A stretch of 64,000 bases of DNA from an uncultured Cellulomonas sp. (GTDB lineage Bacteria; Actinomycetota; Actinomycetes; Actinomycetales; Cellulomonadaceae): the NCBI RefSeq assembly GCF_947494015.1, contig NZ_CANLTL010000002.1, forward strand, positions 310,001 through 374,000. The letters are read 5' to 3'. This document shows, piece after piece, positions 9,702 through 18,419 of the stretch; within the stretch, counting starts at the first letter, position 1; every line of letters begins with the position of its first letter. The notes beneath the pieces were generated by a model. That model searched no databases and was not told the origin of the DNA. It worked only from the letters and a program-made list of their open reading frames with translations. The position numbers and the translations under genes were made by a program.

Positions 9702-10340
9702 ATGACGTCTGACACCGACTCCCTGAGCGACCTCGACTTCTCCCCGACCGGACTGGCCGTGGGTGACGACGTCGCCGACCTGCTGTTCCGCGAGGCGCGG
9801 ACGGTCAACACCTTCGCCGACGGCGAGGTGACCGACGCCCAGCTGGAGACCGTCTACGACCTGGTCCGCTGGGGACCGACCCTGATGAACACCGTGCCGC
9901 TGCGCCTGCTGGTGGTGCGCAGCCGCTCCGCCCGCGAGCGCCTCGCCGCGCACATGGCCGAGGGCAACCGGGACCGGGTGCTGGCCGCGCCGCTCACGGT
10001 GGTCGCCGCCGCCGACCCGAGCTTCCACGAGCACCTCGACGTGCTGGTCCCGCACAACCCGAACGCGCGCGCGATGTTCGCCGACCCGGACGGCCGCGAG
10101 GCCGTGGCCCGGTCCTCGGCCATGCTGCAGATCGGGTACCTCATCGTCGGGCTGCGCGCCGCCGGGCTGCACGTCGGCCCCATGGGCGGGATGGACGCCG
10201 CCGGGATCGACGCCGAGTTCTTCCACGGCAGCGGGTGGCGCTCGCTCATGGTGCTCAACCTGGGCACGCCCGCCGGCGCGGAGTCGGTCCGCCCGCGCGC
10301 GCCGCGCCTGTCCTACGAGCAGGTGTCCGCGCAGGTCTGA
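9702..10340 (+). CDS. RutE/HadB-type nitroreductase-family malonic semialdehyde reductase
   Basis: A 212-residue FMN-dependent reductase of the nitroreductase fold, RutE/HadB group, which reduces malonic semialdehyde to 3-hydroxypropionate in E. coli uracil breakdown. RTVNTFADGEVTD, LVRWGPTLMNTVPLR at about 50-65 and GLHVGPMGGMD at about 157-167 are typical. No other rut genes are visible, so a general aldehyde or enone reductase role is more likely. The ATG at 9702 is the first start consistent with family length; upstream frame is antisense to tsaD. It is divergent from tsaD with 99 bases between starts. Confidence 0.86.
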   Translation: MTSDTDSLSDLDFSPTGLAVGDDVADLLFREARTVNTFADGEVTDAQLETVYDLVRWGPTLMNTVPLRLLVVRSRSARERLAAHMAEGNRDRVLAAPLTVVAAADPSFHEHLDVLVPHNPNARAMFADPDGREAVARSSAMLQIGYLIVGLRAAGLHVGPMGGMDAAGIDAEFFHGSGWRSLMVLNLGTPAGAESVRPRAPRLSYEQVSAQV

Positions 10341-10358
10341 CCGCGGTCCGACCCCGAC

Positions 10359-10402
10359 GCGGCCGCGTCACCCACCGGCGGAGCGGCCGCGTCACCCACC
10401 GG
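10359..10402. repeat. 20-base direct repeat upstream of the ATP-grasp gene
   Basis: The sequence GCGGCCGCGTCACCCACCGG occurs at 10359-10378 and again, without change, at 10383-10402, with four bases between copies. The pair lies in the 171-base gap before the ATP-grasp gene, about 63 bases ahead of a TAGGGT hexamer (10465-10470). A 24-base period is a little over two helical turns, so an operator is possible, as is simple slippage. Confidence 0.7.
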
Positions 10403-10511
10403 GCGACGCCGCCGCGCCACCGCGTGTGCGCCCCGCCCGACCGGCCGGTCCGGCGGGACCGCACTAGGGTGGCGGCGAACCGCCCAGTGGTGGGAGCGAC
10501 GAGGGGGTCGT

Positions 10512-11618
10512 ATGGCGCTCAGCGCGACGGAGCAGGCACGGCTGGTCCTCGGCTGGGGTCACCGGCCCAAGGACCTGCGGACCTACGGGGTGACCGACGG
10601 CACCCGGACGCCCCGGGACGCGGAGGGTCTGCTGAGCCACACGTGGCTGGCCGAGCAGGTCCACCCCGCACTCAACGCCCGACCGGCGCAGGTGCTGACC
10701 GGCAACAAGTGGGTGTTCTACCGCCTGATGGCCGCCTCCGGCGTGCCGATCCCGCACACGCTCGGCCTGTACGACCCGGTGCACGGCCTGAGCTGGGACG
10801 GCCGGCGGCGCCTGCGGACCGCCGACGACGTCCTCGCCGAGGTGGACCGGGTGCGACCGGACGGTCTCGTCCTCAAGCCCGCCGGCGGCCAGCAGGGCAA
10901 GGGTCTGCTGATCCTCGACCAGATCGACCACGCATCCGGGCGGGCCACGACCCGGACCGGCCGGGTGACCACGCTCGCCGCGGCGGTCGCCGAGGTGGAC
11001 GTCGCCGGGATGGGCGACGCCCCCGGCTACATCGTCCAGGTCCCCGTGCCGTCCCACCCCGAGTACCAGCGCCTCGCCCCGTGGACGACCAACACCATCC
11101 GCGTCGTCACCCTGGCCGATCTTGCGGGTGAGGTCCAGGTCCAGGCGGCCGTCACGATCCTCGGCCGCCGGGGCACCATGGCCAACAACTGGCACGCAGG
11201 CGGCGTGAACGTCGGGGTCGACATCACGACCGGGGTCATGGGGCGGGGCAACCTGTTCGGTGAGTCCCGCTGGCTGACCGAGCACCCCGACACGGGGGAG
11301 CCGTTCGGCGGGACCGTCGTCCCCGACTGGGACCGCATCCTGCAGGTGTGCCGGAGCGCGGCCGTGCTGCTGCCCGGCATCCGCTCGATCGGCTGGGACG
11401 TCGTGGCCACGCCGACGGGACCGGTCGTCCTGGAGGGCAACTCGGGATGGGACCCGGTCCTGGTGCAGGTGCACGGGCGCGGCTTCGTGGCGGACGAGAC
11501 GATCCGCGCCCAGTTCGTGGCAGCGGGCGCACCGATGCCGACCGGCCCGCGGCTCGGCAACGCCGTCGGGCGGACGATGCGCCGGGTCCGGTCGGTGCGA
11601 CGCCTGCTGCCGCGCTGA
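10512..11618 (+). CDS. Sugar-transfer associated ATP-grasp protein
   Basis: A 368-residue protein that matches the sugar-transfer associated ATP-grasp group. LVLKPAGGQQGKGLLIL at about 117-133 is the nucleotide-binding loop, TNTIRVVTLADL and NNWHAGGVNVGVD form the central sheet, and IGWDVVATPTGPVVLEGN holds the metal-binding residues near the end. ATP-grasp enzymes ligate a carboxylate to an amine or similar nucleophile; this group is found with polysaccharide or capsule genes elsewhere, but no such neighbours are present here. GAGGGGG lies upstream of the ATG. It is convergent with the rhodanese gene, 27 bases away, with no clear terminator between. Confidence 0.82.
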   Translation: MALSATEQARLVLGWGHRPKDLRTYGVTDGTRTPRDAEGLLSHTWLAEQVHPALNARPAQVLTGNKWVFYRLMAASGVPIPHTLGLYDPVHGLSWDGRRRLRTADDVLAEVDRVRPDGLVLKPAGGQQGKGLLILDQIDHASGRATTRTGRVTTLAAAVAEVDVAGMGDAPGYIVQVPVPSHPEYQRLAPWTTNTIRVVTLADLAGEVQVQAAVTILGRRGTMANNWHAGGVNVGVDITTGVMGRGNLFGESRWLTEHPDTGEPFGGTVVPDWDRILQVCRSAAVLLPGIRSIGWDVVATPTGPVVLEGNSGWDPVLVQVHGRGFVADETIRAQFVAAGAPMPTGPRLGNAVGRTMRRVRSVRRLLPR

Positions 11619-11645
11619 GGCGGGCGTCCCGGCGCCGGTCGCTCG

Positions 11646-12593
11646 CTACGCGCCCGGCTCGGGACCAAGCGCTGCCGGCCGGTCCGGGTCCGCCGACCAC
11701 TGGGACCACGAGCCGGGGTACAGCGCGGCGTCGATCCCGAGGGTGGCCAGCGCGGCGACCTCGTGCGCCGCGGTGACGCCCGACCCGCAGTACACGCCCA
11801 CCGGTCGCCCGTCCAGGGCGCCCGCCGCGGCGAACCGCGTGCGCAGGGCGTCGTCGGGGGCGAAGCGACCGTCCGCGGTGAGGTTGCCGGACGTCGGCAC
11901 GCTGACCGCGCCGGGCACGTGCCCGGCGCGGGGGTCCACCGGCTCGACCTCCCCGCGGTAACGCTCGCCGGCACGGGCGTCCAGCAGCACCCCGCCGGGC
12001 CGGCCGGTGTCCCGGCCCGCCGCGAGCGCGGCCGCGGCGTCCGCGTCGAGGGTCCGCAGCGCACCGGGGCGGAGCACGACGTCGCCCGGCTCGGGGGTGA
12101 CGGCTCCCTGCTCCAGCGCGCCGCCCGCGGCGACCCAGGCGTCCAGTCCGCCGTCGAGCAGCCGGACGTCCGCGACCCCGGCCCAGCGCAGCAGCCACCA
12201 GGCCCGGGCGGCGGACATCCCGCCGACCGCGTCGTACGCGACCACCGGCACCCCGGCGCGCACGCCCCACCGCCGTGCGGCCGCCTGCAGGTCCGCCTCT
12301 GGCGGCAGCGGGTGCCTGCCGTGCGCGGCCGACGGCGGCGCGGCGAGCTCGGTGTCGAGGTCCACGTAGACCGCACCGGGCACGTGCCCGGCCGCGTGCT
12401 GCTCGCGGCCGTCGCTGCGTCCCAGCGCCCAGCGCACGTCCAGCACGACGACCGGGTGCCCACCACCGACCATCGCGGCGAGCTGCGCCGCGTCGACCAG
12501 CACGCGGGAGCGTGCGTCGTCGGGCGCGCCCGGGATGCCGGTACCCGTGCCGGCGGCGGTGCCGGCGCCGGTGCCGGCGCGGTCGCCGGTCAC
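11646..12593 (-). CDS. Sulfurtransferase, tandem rhodanese domains (SseA type)
   Basis: A 315-residue protein with two rhodanese domains (about 28-150 and 165-305), resembling thiosulfate or 3-mercaptopyruvate sulfurtransferases. The second domain has the active-site loop VYCGSGVTA, with the cysteine poised to carry a persulfide; the first domain has VVAYDAVGG at the equivalent place and is inactive. The GTG start overlaps the rimI stop in a GTGA arrangement, so it is the last gene of the nnr-alr-tsaE-tsaB-rimI run. The N terminus (GTGAGTAAGTGTG) is a low-complexity stretch coded by a simple GGTGCC-type repeat. Confidence 0.9.
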   Translation of the reverse strand: MTGDRAGTGAGTAAGTGTGIPGAPDDARSRVLVDAAQLAAMVGGGHPVVVLDVRWALGRSDGREQHAAGHVPGAVYVDLDTELAAPPSAAHGRHPLPPEADLQAAARRWGVRAGVPVVAYDAVGGMSAARAWWLLRWAGVADVRLLDGGLDAWVAAGGALEQGAVTPEPGDVVLRPGALRTLDADAAAALAAGRDTGRPGGVLLDARAGERYRGEVEPVDPRAGHVPGAVSVPTSGNLTADGRFAPDDALRTRFAAAGALDGRPVGVYCGSGVTAAHEVAALATLGIDAALYPGSWSQWSADPDRPAALGPEPGA

Positions 12594-13126
12594 GGGATGA
12601 CCCCGGCGGCGTCGGGCGTCGACCCGGACGGGGCCAGGTCCAGCCGCATCGTGAACGCGTCGACGTTCTCGGGCTGGTAGTACCCGCGACGGCGCCCCAG
12701 CTCGGTGAAGCCCACCCGGCGGTACAGCGCCAGCGCCGGCGCGTTGTCCACCCGCACCTCGAGCAGGACCGACCCGGCGCCCAGCCCGCGGGCCCGGTCG
12801 ACCAGGGCGTCGAGCAGCAGCCGACCCACGCCTCGGCCCTGGCACGCCGCGTCGACCCCGATCGTCATCACCTGGGCGTCGTGGCCGTCGAACCACAGCC
12901 CGGCGTACCCGACCAGGGACCCGGGCTCCCCCGGGTGCGGGACCCCGTCGGCGAGCACCGCGCCGACGTACCAGCGGCCCGGGCCCGCGAGCTCCTCGGC
13001 CAGCATCGCGGCCGACCACGCACCGGGACCGAACAGGTCGCGCTCGAGCCGCTCGAGCACCGGCAGATCGCCCGGGCCCAGCGGCCGCAGGGACGTCCCG
13101 ACGACGGCGTCGCTCACCACCGGCAC
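12590..13126 (-). CDS. rimI: Ribosomal protein S18-alanine N-acetyltransferase-like GNAT protein
   Basis: A 178-residue GNAT acetyltransferase in the RimI position next to tsaB. Acetyl-CoA is bound by the loop around ACQGRGVGRLLLDALV, and ALYRRVGF followed by YYQPENVDAF is typical of RimI. The family acetylates the N terminus of ribosomal protein S18 or other proteins. Start choice is uncertain: GTG at 13126, 13120 or 13117 are all in frame; 13126 is preferred for its spacing from GGGG upstream. The stop overlaps the start of the rhodanese gene by four bases. Confidence 0.88.
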   Translation of the reverse strand: MPVVSDAVVGTSLRPLGPGDLPVLERLERDLFGPGAWSAAMLAEELAGPGRWYVGAVLADGVPHPGEPGSLVGYAGLWFDGHDAQVMTIGVDAACQGRGVGRLLLDALVDRARGLGAGSVLLEVRVDNAPALALYRRVGFTELGRRRGYYQPENVDAFTMRLDLAPSGSTPDAAGVIP

Positions 13127-13133
13127 CCCGCGC

Positions 13134-13862
13134 TCACCCCAGCGCCCGCTTGCGCGCGGCGGGCTCCATGACGTCGGGGCGGCGCAGGTACAGCGGCTCG
13201 CCGGGCAGCGGCAGGCCGCGGGCCCGGCGAGCCAGGGCGAGCCCGGCGAGCACCGCCGGGTCCGGGTCGAGGGGAGCACCGGCGGCCGGCGGCAGGCTGT
13301 CCGGGTAGAGCGTCGCACCGCGCCCGACGACGACCGCGCCGTCGGCCGCACCGTCGTCGGCGAGCTGCCCGGGACGGGCCACCGCGGGAGGGGTCACGAC
13401 GTCGACCTCCCGCGCCGTGCCGGCACCTGTGCCTGTCCTCGTACCGGGGGGCGGTACCGCACCGACCCGGTAGCGCGCCCAGTAGACCTCCCGCCGCCGG
13501 GCGTCGGTCGCCACGAGCACCTCGGTCCCGGACCCGAGCCCGAGGTCGTCGGCGGCCTGGGCCGCGAGCGCGTCCAGGCTCGGGACGCCGAGCACCGGCA
13601 CCCCGAGCGCGACGGCGAGCGTGCGGGCGGTGACCAGCCCCACGCGCAGGCCGGTGAACGGTGCCGGACCGGTGCCGACGACGACGGCCGTGACGGCCCG
13701 ACGGTCGACGCCGGCGTCCCGCAGGACGTCGGCCACCATCGGGGCGAGCAGCTCGGCGTGCCGCCGCTGCTCGGTGACGCGGCGAGCGGCGAGCGGTGCG
13801 CCGTCGTCGGTGGTCAGCGCGACCGCGACGGCGGCCGAGGTGTCGAGGGCGAGGACGGGCAC
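13134..13862 (-). CDS. tsaB: tRNA threonylcarbamoyladenosine biosynthesis protein TsaB
   Basis: A 242-residue inactive paralogue of TsaD that forms the TsaB-TsaD heterodimer needed for t6A formation. VLALDTSAAVAVAL, a mid-region VVVGTGPAPFTGLRVGL at about 60-76, and GVPSLDALA are characteristic. A Gly-Thr-rich insert (TRTGTGAGT) interrupts the C-terminal lobe. The GTG start has TAGGCT at 13870-13875, seven bases upstream and overlapping the tsaE stop region, so an internal leaderless transcript is possible in addition to read-through from alr-tsaE. Confidence 0.94.
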   Translation of the reverse strand: MPVLALDTSAAVAVALTTDDGAPLAARRVTEQRRHAELLAPMVADVLRDAGVDRRAVTAVVVGTGPAPFTGLRVGLVTARTLAVALGVPVLGVPSLDALAAQAADDLGLGSGTEVLVATDARRREVYWARYRVGAVPPPGTRTGTGAGTAREVDVVTPPAVARPGQLADDGAADGAVVVGRGATLYPDSLPPAAGAPLDPDPAVLAGLALARRARGLPLPGEPLYLRRPDVMEPAARKRALG

Positions 13863-13867
13863 GGCGG

Positions 13868-14425
13868 TCAGCCTACGACCGGCAGCCGGACCCCGGCCCA
13901 GCGCGGCCCGACCCCGCGCAGCTCGACCACCCGGGTGCCGGCCGCCGCGTCGGTGAGGTCACCGTCCGGGTCGTCGGCCGGGCCGTCGCCCGCCCGGGCA
14001 CCGGTTCCGACGTCGCCGCGCGGCCGCCGCAGCGACACCTCCAGCCGGTCGTCGGCCAGGGACTCCACGAGCCCCTCGCCCCACTCCACGACCGTGACCG
14101 ACTCCTCCAGGCTCGCGTCGAGATCGAGCGCGTCCACCTCCTCGAGCGAGCCCAGCCGGTAGGCGTCGACGTGCACGAGCGCCGGACCCCCGGTCAGCGA
14201 CGGGTGCACCCGGGCGATGATGAAGGTCGGCGACGCGACCTGACCCCGCACGCCCAACCCCGCGCCGATGCCCTGCGTGAGCGTCGTCTTGCCGGCCCCG
14301 AGGTCACCGGTGAGGACGACGAGGTCACCGGGGCGCAGCACCGCTGCCAGCGCCCGGCCCAGCCCGCGGGTCGCGTCGGCGTCGGGCAGCTCGCCCCGCA
14401 GGACGGCCTCCTGCGGCCCGCTCAC
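13868..14425 (-). CDS. tsaE: tRNA threonylcarbamoyladenosine biosynthesis ATPase TsaE
   Basis: A 185-residue P-loop ATPase that drives turnover of the TsaB-TsaD complex. Walker A is GDLGAGKTT at 40-48, and SPTFIIARVHPS and HVDAYRLGSLEEVDALDLD are the family switch segments. The C-terminal part contains an acidic low-complexity insert (GDGPADDPDGD) not usual for the family. Its GTG start overlaps the alr stop codon by four bases (GTGA), showing translational coupling with alr. Confidence 0.95.
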   Translation of the reverse strand: MSGPQEAVLRGELPDADATRGLGRALAAVLRPGDLVVLTGDLGAGKTTLTQGIGAGLGVRGQVASPTFIIARVHPSLTGGPALVHVDAYRLGSLEEVDALDLDASLEESVTVVEWGEGLVESLADDRLEVSLRRPRGDVGTGARAGDGPADDPDGDLTDAAAGTRVVELRGVGPRWAGVRLPVVG

Positions 14426-15711
14426 GACCGCCGCCCCTCGGCGCCGGACGACGACGCACCCGCCACCGAGCCGGCCGGGGCCGCCTCACCGTCCGCCCCC
14501 GCAGCACCGTCGGCACCGTCCGCATCCACCACCGCACCGCCATGGCCCGGGTCACCGGCCCCGGCGCCGACGTACTCGCGCGGGATCCGGGCACCGACCC
14601 GGGTGACGATCTCGTAGGAGATCGTGCCCGCGGCGCGGGCCCAGTCCTCCGCCGTCGGGCCGCCGTGCGCGCCGGTGCCGAATAGCTCCACACGGTCCCC
14701 GGCGGCGTCGGCGGCGCCAGGGCCGAGGTCGAGCACGAACTGGTCCATGCAGACCCGTCCCGCCACCGCGGCCCGCCGGCCGCCGACCTGCACCGGACCA
14801 CCCGGGTGGTCCGGCAGCGACCCGGACGCGTGCCGCGGCACCCCGTCGGCGTACCCGATCGGGACGACACCCAGCACCGTCTCGGTCGGCGTGACGTATG
14901 CGTGCGCGTAGGAGACGCCGTGGCCAGCCGGCACCGTCTTGACGGTGGCGAGCTGCGACTCCAGCGTCATCGCGGGGGTCAGCCCGTACGCGGCCGGGCC
15001 CCCGAGCGACGGCACCGGGGACAGGCCGTAGACCGCGAGCCCGGGCCGGACCAGGTCGTGGTGCACCGACGGGTTCGTCAGGGTCGCGGCGGAGTTGGCC
15101 AGGTGGCGCACCTCGAGCGTCGCCCCCGCCCCCTCGACGAGCCGGACGGCGGCGTCGAAGACCTCGGCCTGCCGGTGCACCGTGGGGTGGTCCGGCTCGT
15201 CGGCGAAGGCGAAGTGCGACCACACGCCGGTGACCTGCAGCGCTCCCTCCGCCTGCGCGCGCAGCGCGGCGTGCAGGACGTCCGGCAGGTCCGCCGGGGT
15301 CAGTCCGTTGCGGCCCAGGCCGGTGTCGACCTTGAGGTGGACCCGGGCGGTGCGACCGGTGGCGCGGGCGGCGGCCGCGACCCGGTCCAGCGCCCACGGT
15401 GCGGCGACGGACACGTCGACGTCGGCGGTGAGCAGGCTCTCCATGGGCACGCCGGTGGAGTACAACCAGGTCAGCACCCGCACGCCGAGGCCGCCGGCGC
15501 GCAGCGCCAGCGCCTCGTCGGCCTGGGCGGCGCCCAGCCAGGTCGCGCCGCCGTCGACCGCGGCGCGGGCCGTGGGCAGCAGCCCGTGGCCGTACCCGTC
15601 GGCCTTGACGACCGCCATCACGGCGGCGGTCGGCGCGTGCGCGGCCAGTGCGCGGACGTTGGACCGGATCGCGTCGAGGTCGACCACGGCGCGTGCGGGG
15701 TAGTGGCTCAC
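14422..15711 (-). CDS. alr: Alanine racemase
   Basis: A PLP enzyme that interconverts L- and D-alanine for peptidoglycan. The cofactor lysine is Lys36 in AVVKADGYGHG; GRNGLTP, HLANSAAT, GVSYAHAY and VAGRVCMDQF cover the barrel and the C-terminal beta domain. At 429 residues it is longer than usual because of a roughly 45-residue Gly/Ala/Asp/Ser-rich tail after RIPREYVGAG. GTG start five bases after the nnr stop; a weak GACACT hexamer lies seven bases before the start. Part of the nnr-alr-tsaE-tsaB-rimI-rhodanese operon. Confidence 0.96.
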   Translation of the reverse strand: MSHYPARAVVDLDAIRSNVRALAAHAPTAAVMAVVKADGYGHGLLPTARAAVDGGATWLGAAQADEALALRAGGLGVRVLTWLYSTGVPMESLLTADVDVSVAAPWALDRVAAAARATGRTARVHLKVDTGLGRNGLTPADLPDVLHAALRAQAEGALQVTGVWSHFAFADEPDHPTVHRQAEVFDAAVRLVEGAGATLEVRHLANSAATLTNPSVHHDLVRPGLAVYGLSPVPSLGGPAAYGLTPAMTLESQLATVKTVPAGHGVSYAHAYVTPTETVLGVVPIGYADGVPRHASGSLPDHPGGPVQVGGRRAAVAGRVCMDQFVLDLGPGAADAAGDRVELFGTGAHGGPTAEDWARAAGTISYEIVTRVGARIPREYVGAGAGDPGHGGAVVDADGADGAAGADGEAAPAGSVAGASSSGAEGRRS

Positions 15712-15716
15712 GCGCG

Positions 15717-17336
15717 TCAGTGTCCCACCGGGGGCCTGCCGGTCGGCTCGCGCAGCAGCTCCGCGAGCGTGCCGGGCAGCGCGTGGGCGACCGCCAGCGC
15801 GTGCACCGGCCCGGCCGGGTTGGACCGGTGCGCGGCGCGGCCGTGCACGAGGGCGGCGGTGGCCGCGAGCGCCGCGGCGAGCGGCGGGTCGGCGAGCACG
15901 TCCGCCGACCGCCCGGCCAGCAGGGCCCCGAGGACCCCGGCCAGCACGTCACCGGCCCCCGCGGTGGCCAGCCACGCCGGCGCGTCCGCCTGGCTCCAGA
16001 CCGAGCCGCCCGCACCGCCCCCGCCGGCAGCACTGCCACCAGCACCGCCCGCGCCCGCACCGCCCCCGCCGGCACCGACGACGAGCGTCGTCGACCCCTT
16101 GAGCAGCACCGTCGCGCCGGTGAGCTCGTGCGCCCGGCGGGCCCAGCGCAGCGGCTGCGCCTCGACGCCGGCGCGGTCCACGGTCTCGCCGCGCGCGGCG
16201 AGCAGGGTCGCCAGCTCGCCGGCGTGCGGTGTCAGCACGATCCAGGGCCGCAGGTGGTCCGGCAGCAGCTGGAGCGCGCCGGCGTCGACCACCGCGGGCA
16301 GGCCGTCGTGCAACGCCGCGCCGAGCGCGTCCTGGACCCGGACCGCCTGCTCGGTGTCCGCCGGGTCGACCCCCGGCCCCAGCACCCACGCCTGCACGCG
16401 GCCCTGGCCGGCGACGACCTCGGGGCGCGCCGCGAGCACCGCGTCGGTCACCCGGGACGGTCCCAGGTACCGCACCATCCCGGTCCCGGCGAGCACCGTC
16501 GCGGTGACCGAGAGCACGGCCGCACCGGGGTACGCCGACGTCCCCGCGACCACCCCGACCACGCCGCGGGTGTACTTGTGCGCTCCCCGGCCCGGCACCG
16601 GCCACAGGTCGGGGACGTCGCCGGCCTCGAGCCGCGCCGCCGCCGGCGCCGCACCGACCAGGTCCAGGCCGAGGTCGACGAGCTCGACGTCGCCGGCCAC
16701 GCCGGACGCCGGGGGCAGCAGCAGTCCGGCCTTCACCGCGCCGAAGGTGACTGTGAGGTCGGCCGGCAGCACCGGGCCGGGGCGGGCGCCGTCGTCCACG
16801 CCGATGCCGCTGGGCAGGTCGACGGCGACCACGTCGGGGGCGCCGGGGGCGGCGTCGTCGGCCAGCAGCTCGGTGAGCAGGGTGACGAGCTCGGCGGCCG
16901 CGCCCCGCAGCGCGCCGCGGGCACCGATGCCGAGCAGCCCGTCGAGGACGACGTCCGCCGCCACGGCGTCGGCGAGCGCGTCCCCGGTCCACACCCGGCG
17001 CCCCGGACCGTCGTCGACCACGGTCACCACCTGCCCGCCGGCGTCGCGCAGGGCCGCGAGCCCGGGGCCGTGCACGGCCGGCGACGTGGCCACCGCGAGC
17101 ACCGCGACGCCGCGGCGCGCCAGCTCCGCCCCGGCGTGCAGAGCGTCCCCGCCGTTGGATCCCGGACCGACCAGCGCGACCACCGACGCCCCCCGCACCG
17201 CACCCCGGCGCTCGCGCAGCAGACCGCAGACCCGGACCGCGAGCGCGAACGACGCCTGGGCCATCAGCGCCCCCGGCGGCCCCGCCGCGAGCAGCGGCCT
17301 CTCGGCGTCCCTGACCTGGTCGGCGGTGTGTCCCAC
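15717..17336 (-). CDS. nnr: Bifunctional NAD(P)H-hydrate epimerase / ADP-dependent dehydratase
   Basis: Repairs hydrated NADH and NADPH. The N-terminal epimerase half has VGPGSNGGDALHAG, and the C-terminal ribokinase-like dehydratase half has HKYTRGVVGVVAG and ATAGAGDVLAGVLGALLAG, the ADP and catalytic-aspartate site. A roughly 25-residue Gly/Ala/Ser insert (coded at about 16001-16077) separates KGSTTLVV from the following strand. The GTG at 17336 gives MGHTADQVRDAERP, the usual family opening, with GAGG eight bases upstream; an upstream GTG at 17378 would add 14 non-conserved residues. About 538 residues. Divergent from the F420-type oxidoreductase. Confidence 0.93.
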   Translation of the reverse strand: MGHTADQVRDAERPLLAAGPPGALMAQASFALAVRVCGLLRERRGAVRGASVVALVGPGSNGGDALHAGAELARRGVAVLAVATSPAVHGPGLAALRDAGGQVVTVVDDGPGRRVWTGDALADAVAADVVLDGLLGIGARGALRGAAAELVTLLTELLADDAAPGAPDVVAVDLPSGIGVDDGARPGPVLPADLTVTFGAVKAGLLLPPASGVAGDVELVDLGLDLVGAAPAAARLEAGDVPDLWPVPGRGAHKYTRGVVGVVAGTSAYPGAAVLSVTATVLAGTGMVRYLGPSRVTDAVLAARPEVVAGQGRVQAWVLGPGVDPADTEQAVRVQDALGAALHDGLPAVVDAGALQLLPDHLRPWIVLTPHAGELATLLAARGETVDRAGVEAQPLRWARRAHELTGATVLLKGSTTLVVGAGGGGAGAGGAGGSAAGGGGAGGSVWSQADAPAWLATAGAGDVLAGVLGALLAGRSADVLADPPLAAALAATAALVHGRAAHRSNPAGPVHALAVAHALPGTLAELLREPTGRPPVGH

Positions 17337-17401
17337 GATCACGCCCTCATCATGGGCGCCCCCGCGAGCACCGGCCACCGCCCACCGGTAGGTTCGGCGA
17401 C

Positions 17402-18394
17402 ATGCGATTCGGACTGTTCATCCCGCAGGGCTGGCGGCAGGACCTCACCGGCATCGACGCGAGCGAGCACTGGGCGGTGATGAACGGGCTCGCCCAGCAC
17501 GCCGACGACGGCGACGCGTGGGAGTCGATCTGGGTCTACGACCACTTCCACGCCGTCCCGGAGCCGAACGGCGAGGCGACCCACGAGGCGTGGAGCCTCA
17601 TCTCCGCCTACGCCGCCAGCACCCGTCGGGTCCGCCTGGGGCAGATGTGCACCTGCATGAGCTACCGCAACCCGGCCTACCTGGCCAAGGTCGCCGCGAC
17701 CGCCGACGTGATCAGCGGCGGCCGGGTGGAGATGGGCATCGGCGCGGGCTGGTACGAGCACGAGTGGCGCGCGTACGGCTACGGCTTCCCGACCGCGGGT
17801 GAGCGGATCGCGGCGCTGGACGAGGGCGTGCAGATCTTCCAGCAGCTCTGGACCACCGGGACGGCGACCCTGGACGGCCGCCACTACCAGGTCGACGGCG
17901 CCCAGCTGTCGCCGCTGCCGCTGCAGGCCGGCGGCCCGCCGCTGTGGATCGCCGGTGGCGGGGAGAAGAAGACGCTGCGGATCGCTGCCGAGCGGGCCGC
18001 GTACACCAACTTCGACGGCACCCCCGAGGGGTTCACGCACAAGTCCGAGGTCCTGCGAGGCCACTGCGAGGCCCTGGGCCGCGACTTCGGCGAGATCGTC
18101 CGGTCGGCCAACTACAACGTGGTCATCGGCGAGAACCAGGCCGAGGTGGACGACCGGCTGGCCTGGATCAACGACCACCTGCGCCGGACCCTCTCCCCGG
18201 CCAAGGTCGACGAGGCCATGCAGCAGTGGCGGTCCGGACCGCTGGTCGGCACCCCCGAGCAGATCGTGGAGACGCTCACCGAGCTGCAGGGCCTGGGCAT
18301 GACGTACGCGATCACGTACTGGGCCGAGGCGGCGTACGACCGGTCCGGGATCGAGCTGTTCGAGTCGCAGGTCGTCCCGGCGCTGCGCGGCTGA
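17402..18394 (+). CDS. LLM-class F420-dependent oxidoreductase
   Basis: A 330-residue luciferase-like monooxygenase family protein, most similar in style to actinobacterial F420-dependent members. IWVYDHFHAVP, a VRLGQMCTCMSYRNPAYLAK segment and GGRVEMGIGAGWYEHEWRAYGY at about 105-127 match that group, and WIAGGGEKKTLRIAAE is the typical cofactor-side loop. Substrate unknown. TAGGTT stands seven bases before the ATG (17389-17394), so a leaderless mRNA is likely. It is divergent from nnr. A 40-codon gene follows 26 bases downstream on the same strand. Confidence 0.88.
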   Translation: MRFGLFIPQGWRQDLTGIDASEHWAVMNGLAQHADDGDAWESIWVYDHFHAVPEPNGEATHEAWSLISAYAASTRRVRLGQMCTCMSYRNPAYLAKVAATADVISGGRVEMGIGAGWYEHEWRAYGYGFPTAGERIAALDEGVQIFQQLWTTGTATLDGRHYQVDGAQLSPLPLQAGGPPLWIAGGGEKKTLRIAAERAAYTNFDGTPEGFTHKSEVLRGHCEALGRDFGEIVRSANYNVVIGENQAEVDDRLAWINDHLRRTLSPAKVDEAMQQWRSGPLVGTPEQIVETLTELQGLGMTYAITYWAEAAYDRSGIELFESQVVPALRG

Positions 18395-18419
18395 CCGCGC
18401 CGACGACGGGCCGCCGCCG

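Noticed and set aside
13117-13162. GTGA overlap start for rimI at the tsaB stop
   Set aside because: The GTG that overlaps the tsaB stop is in a different frame from the acetyltransferase; in-frame starts are at 13126, 13120 and 13117.
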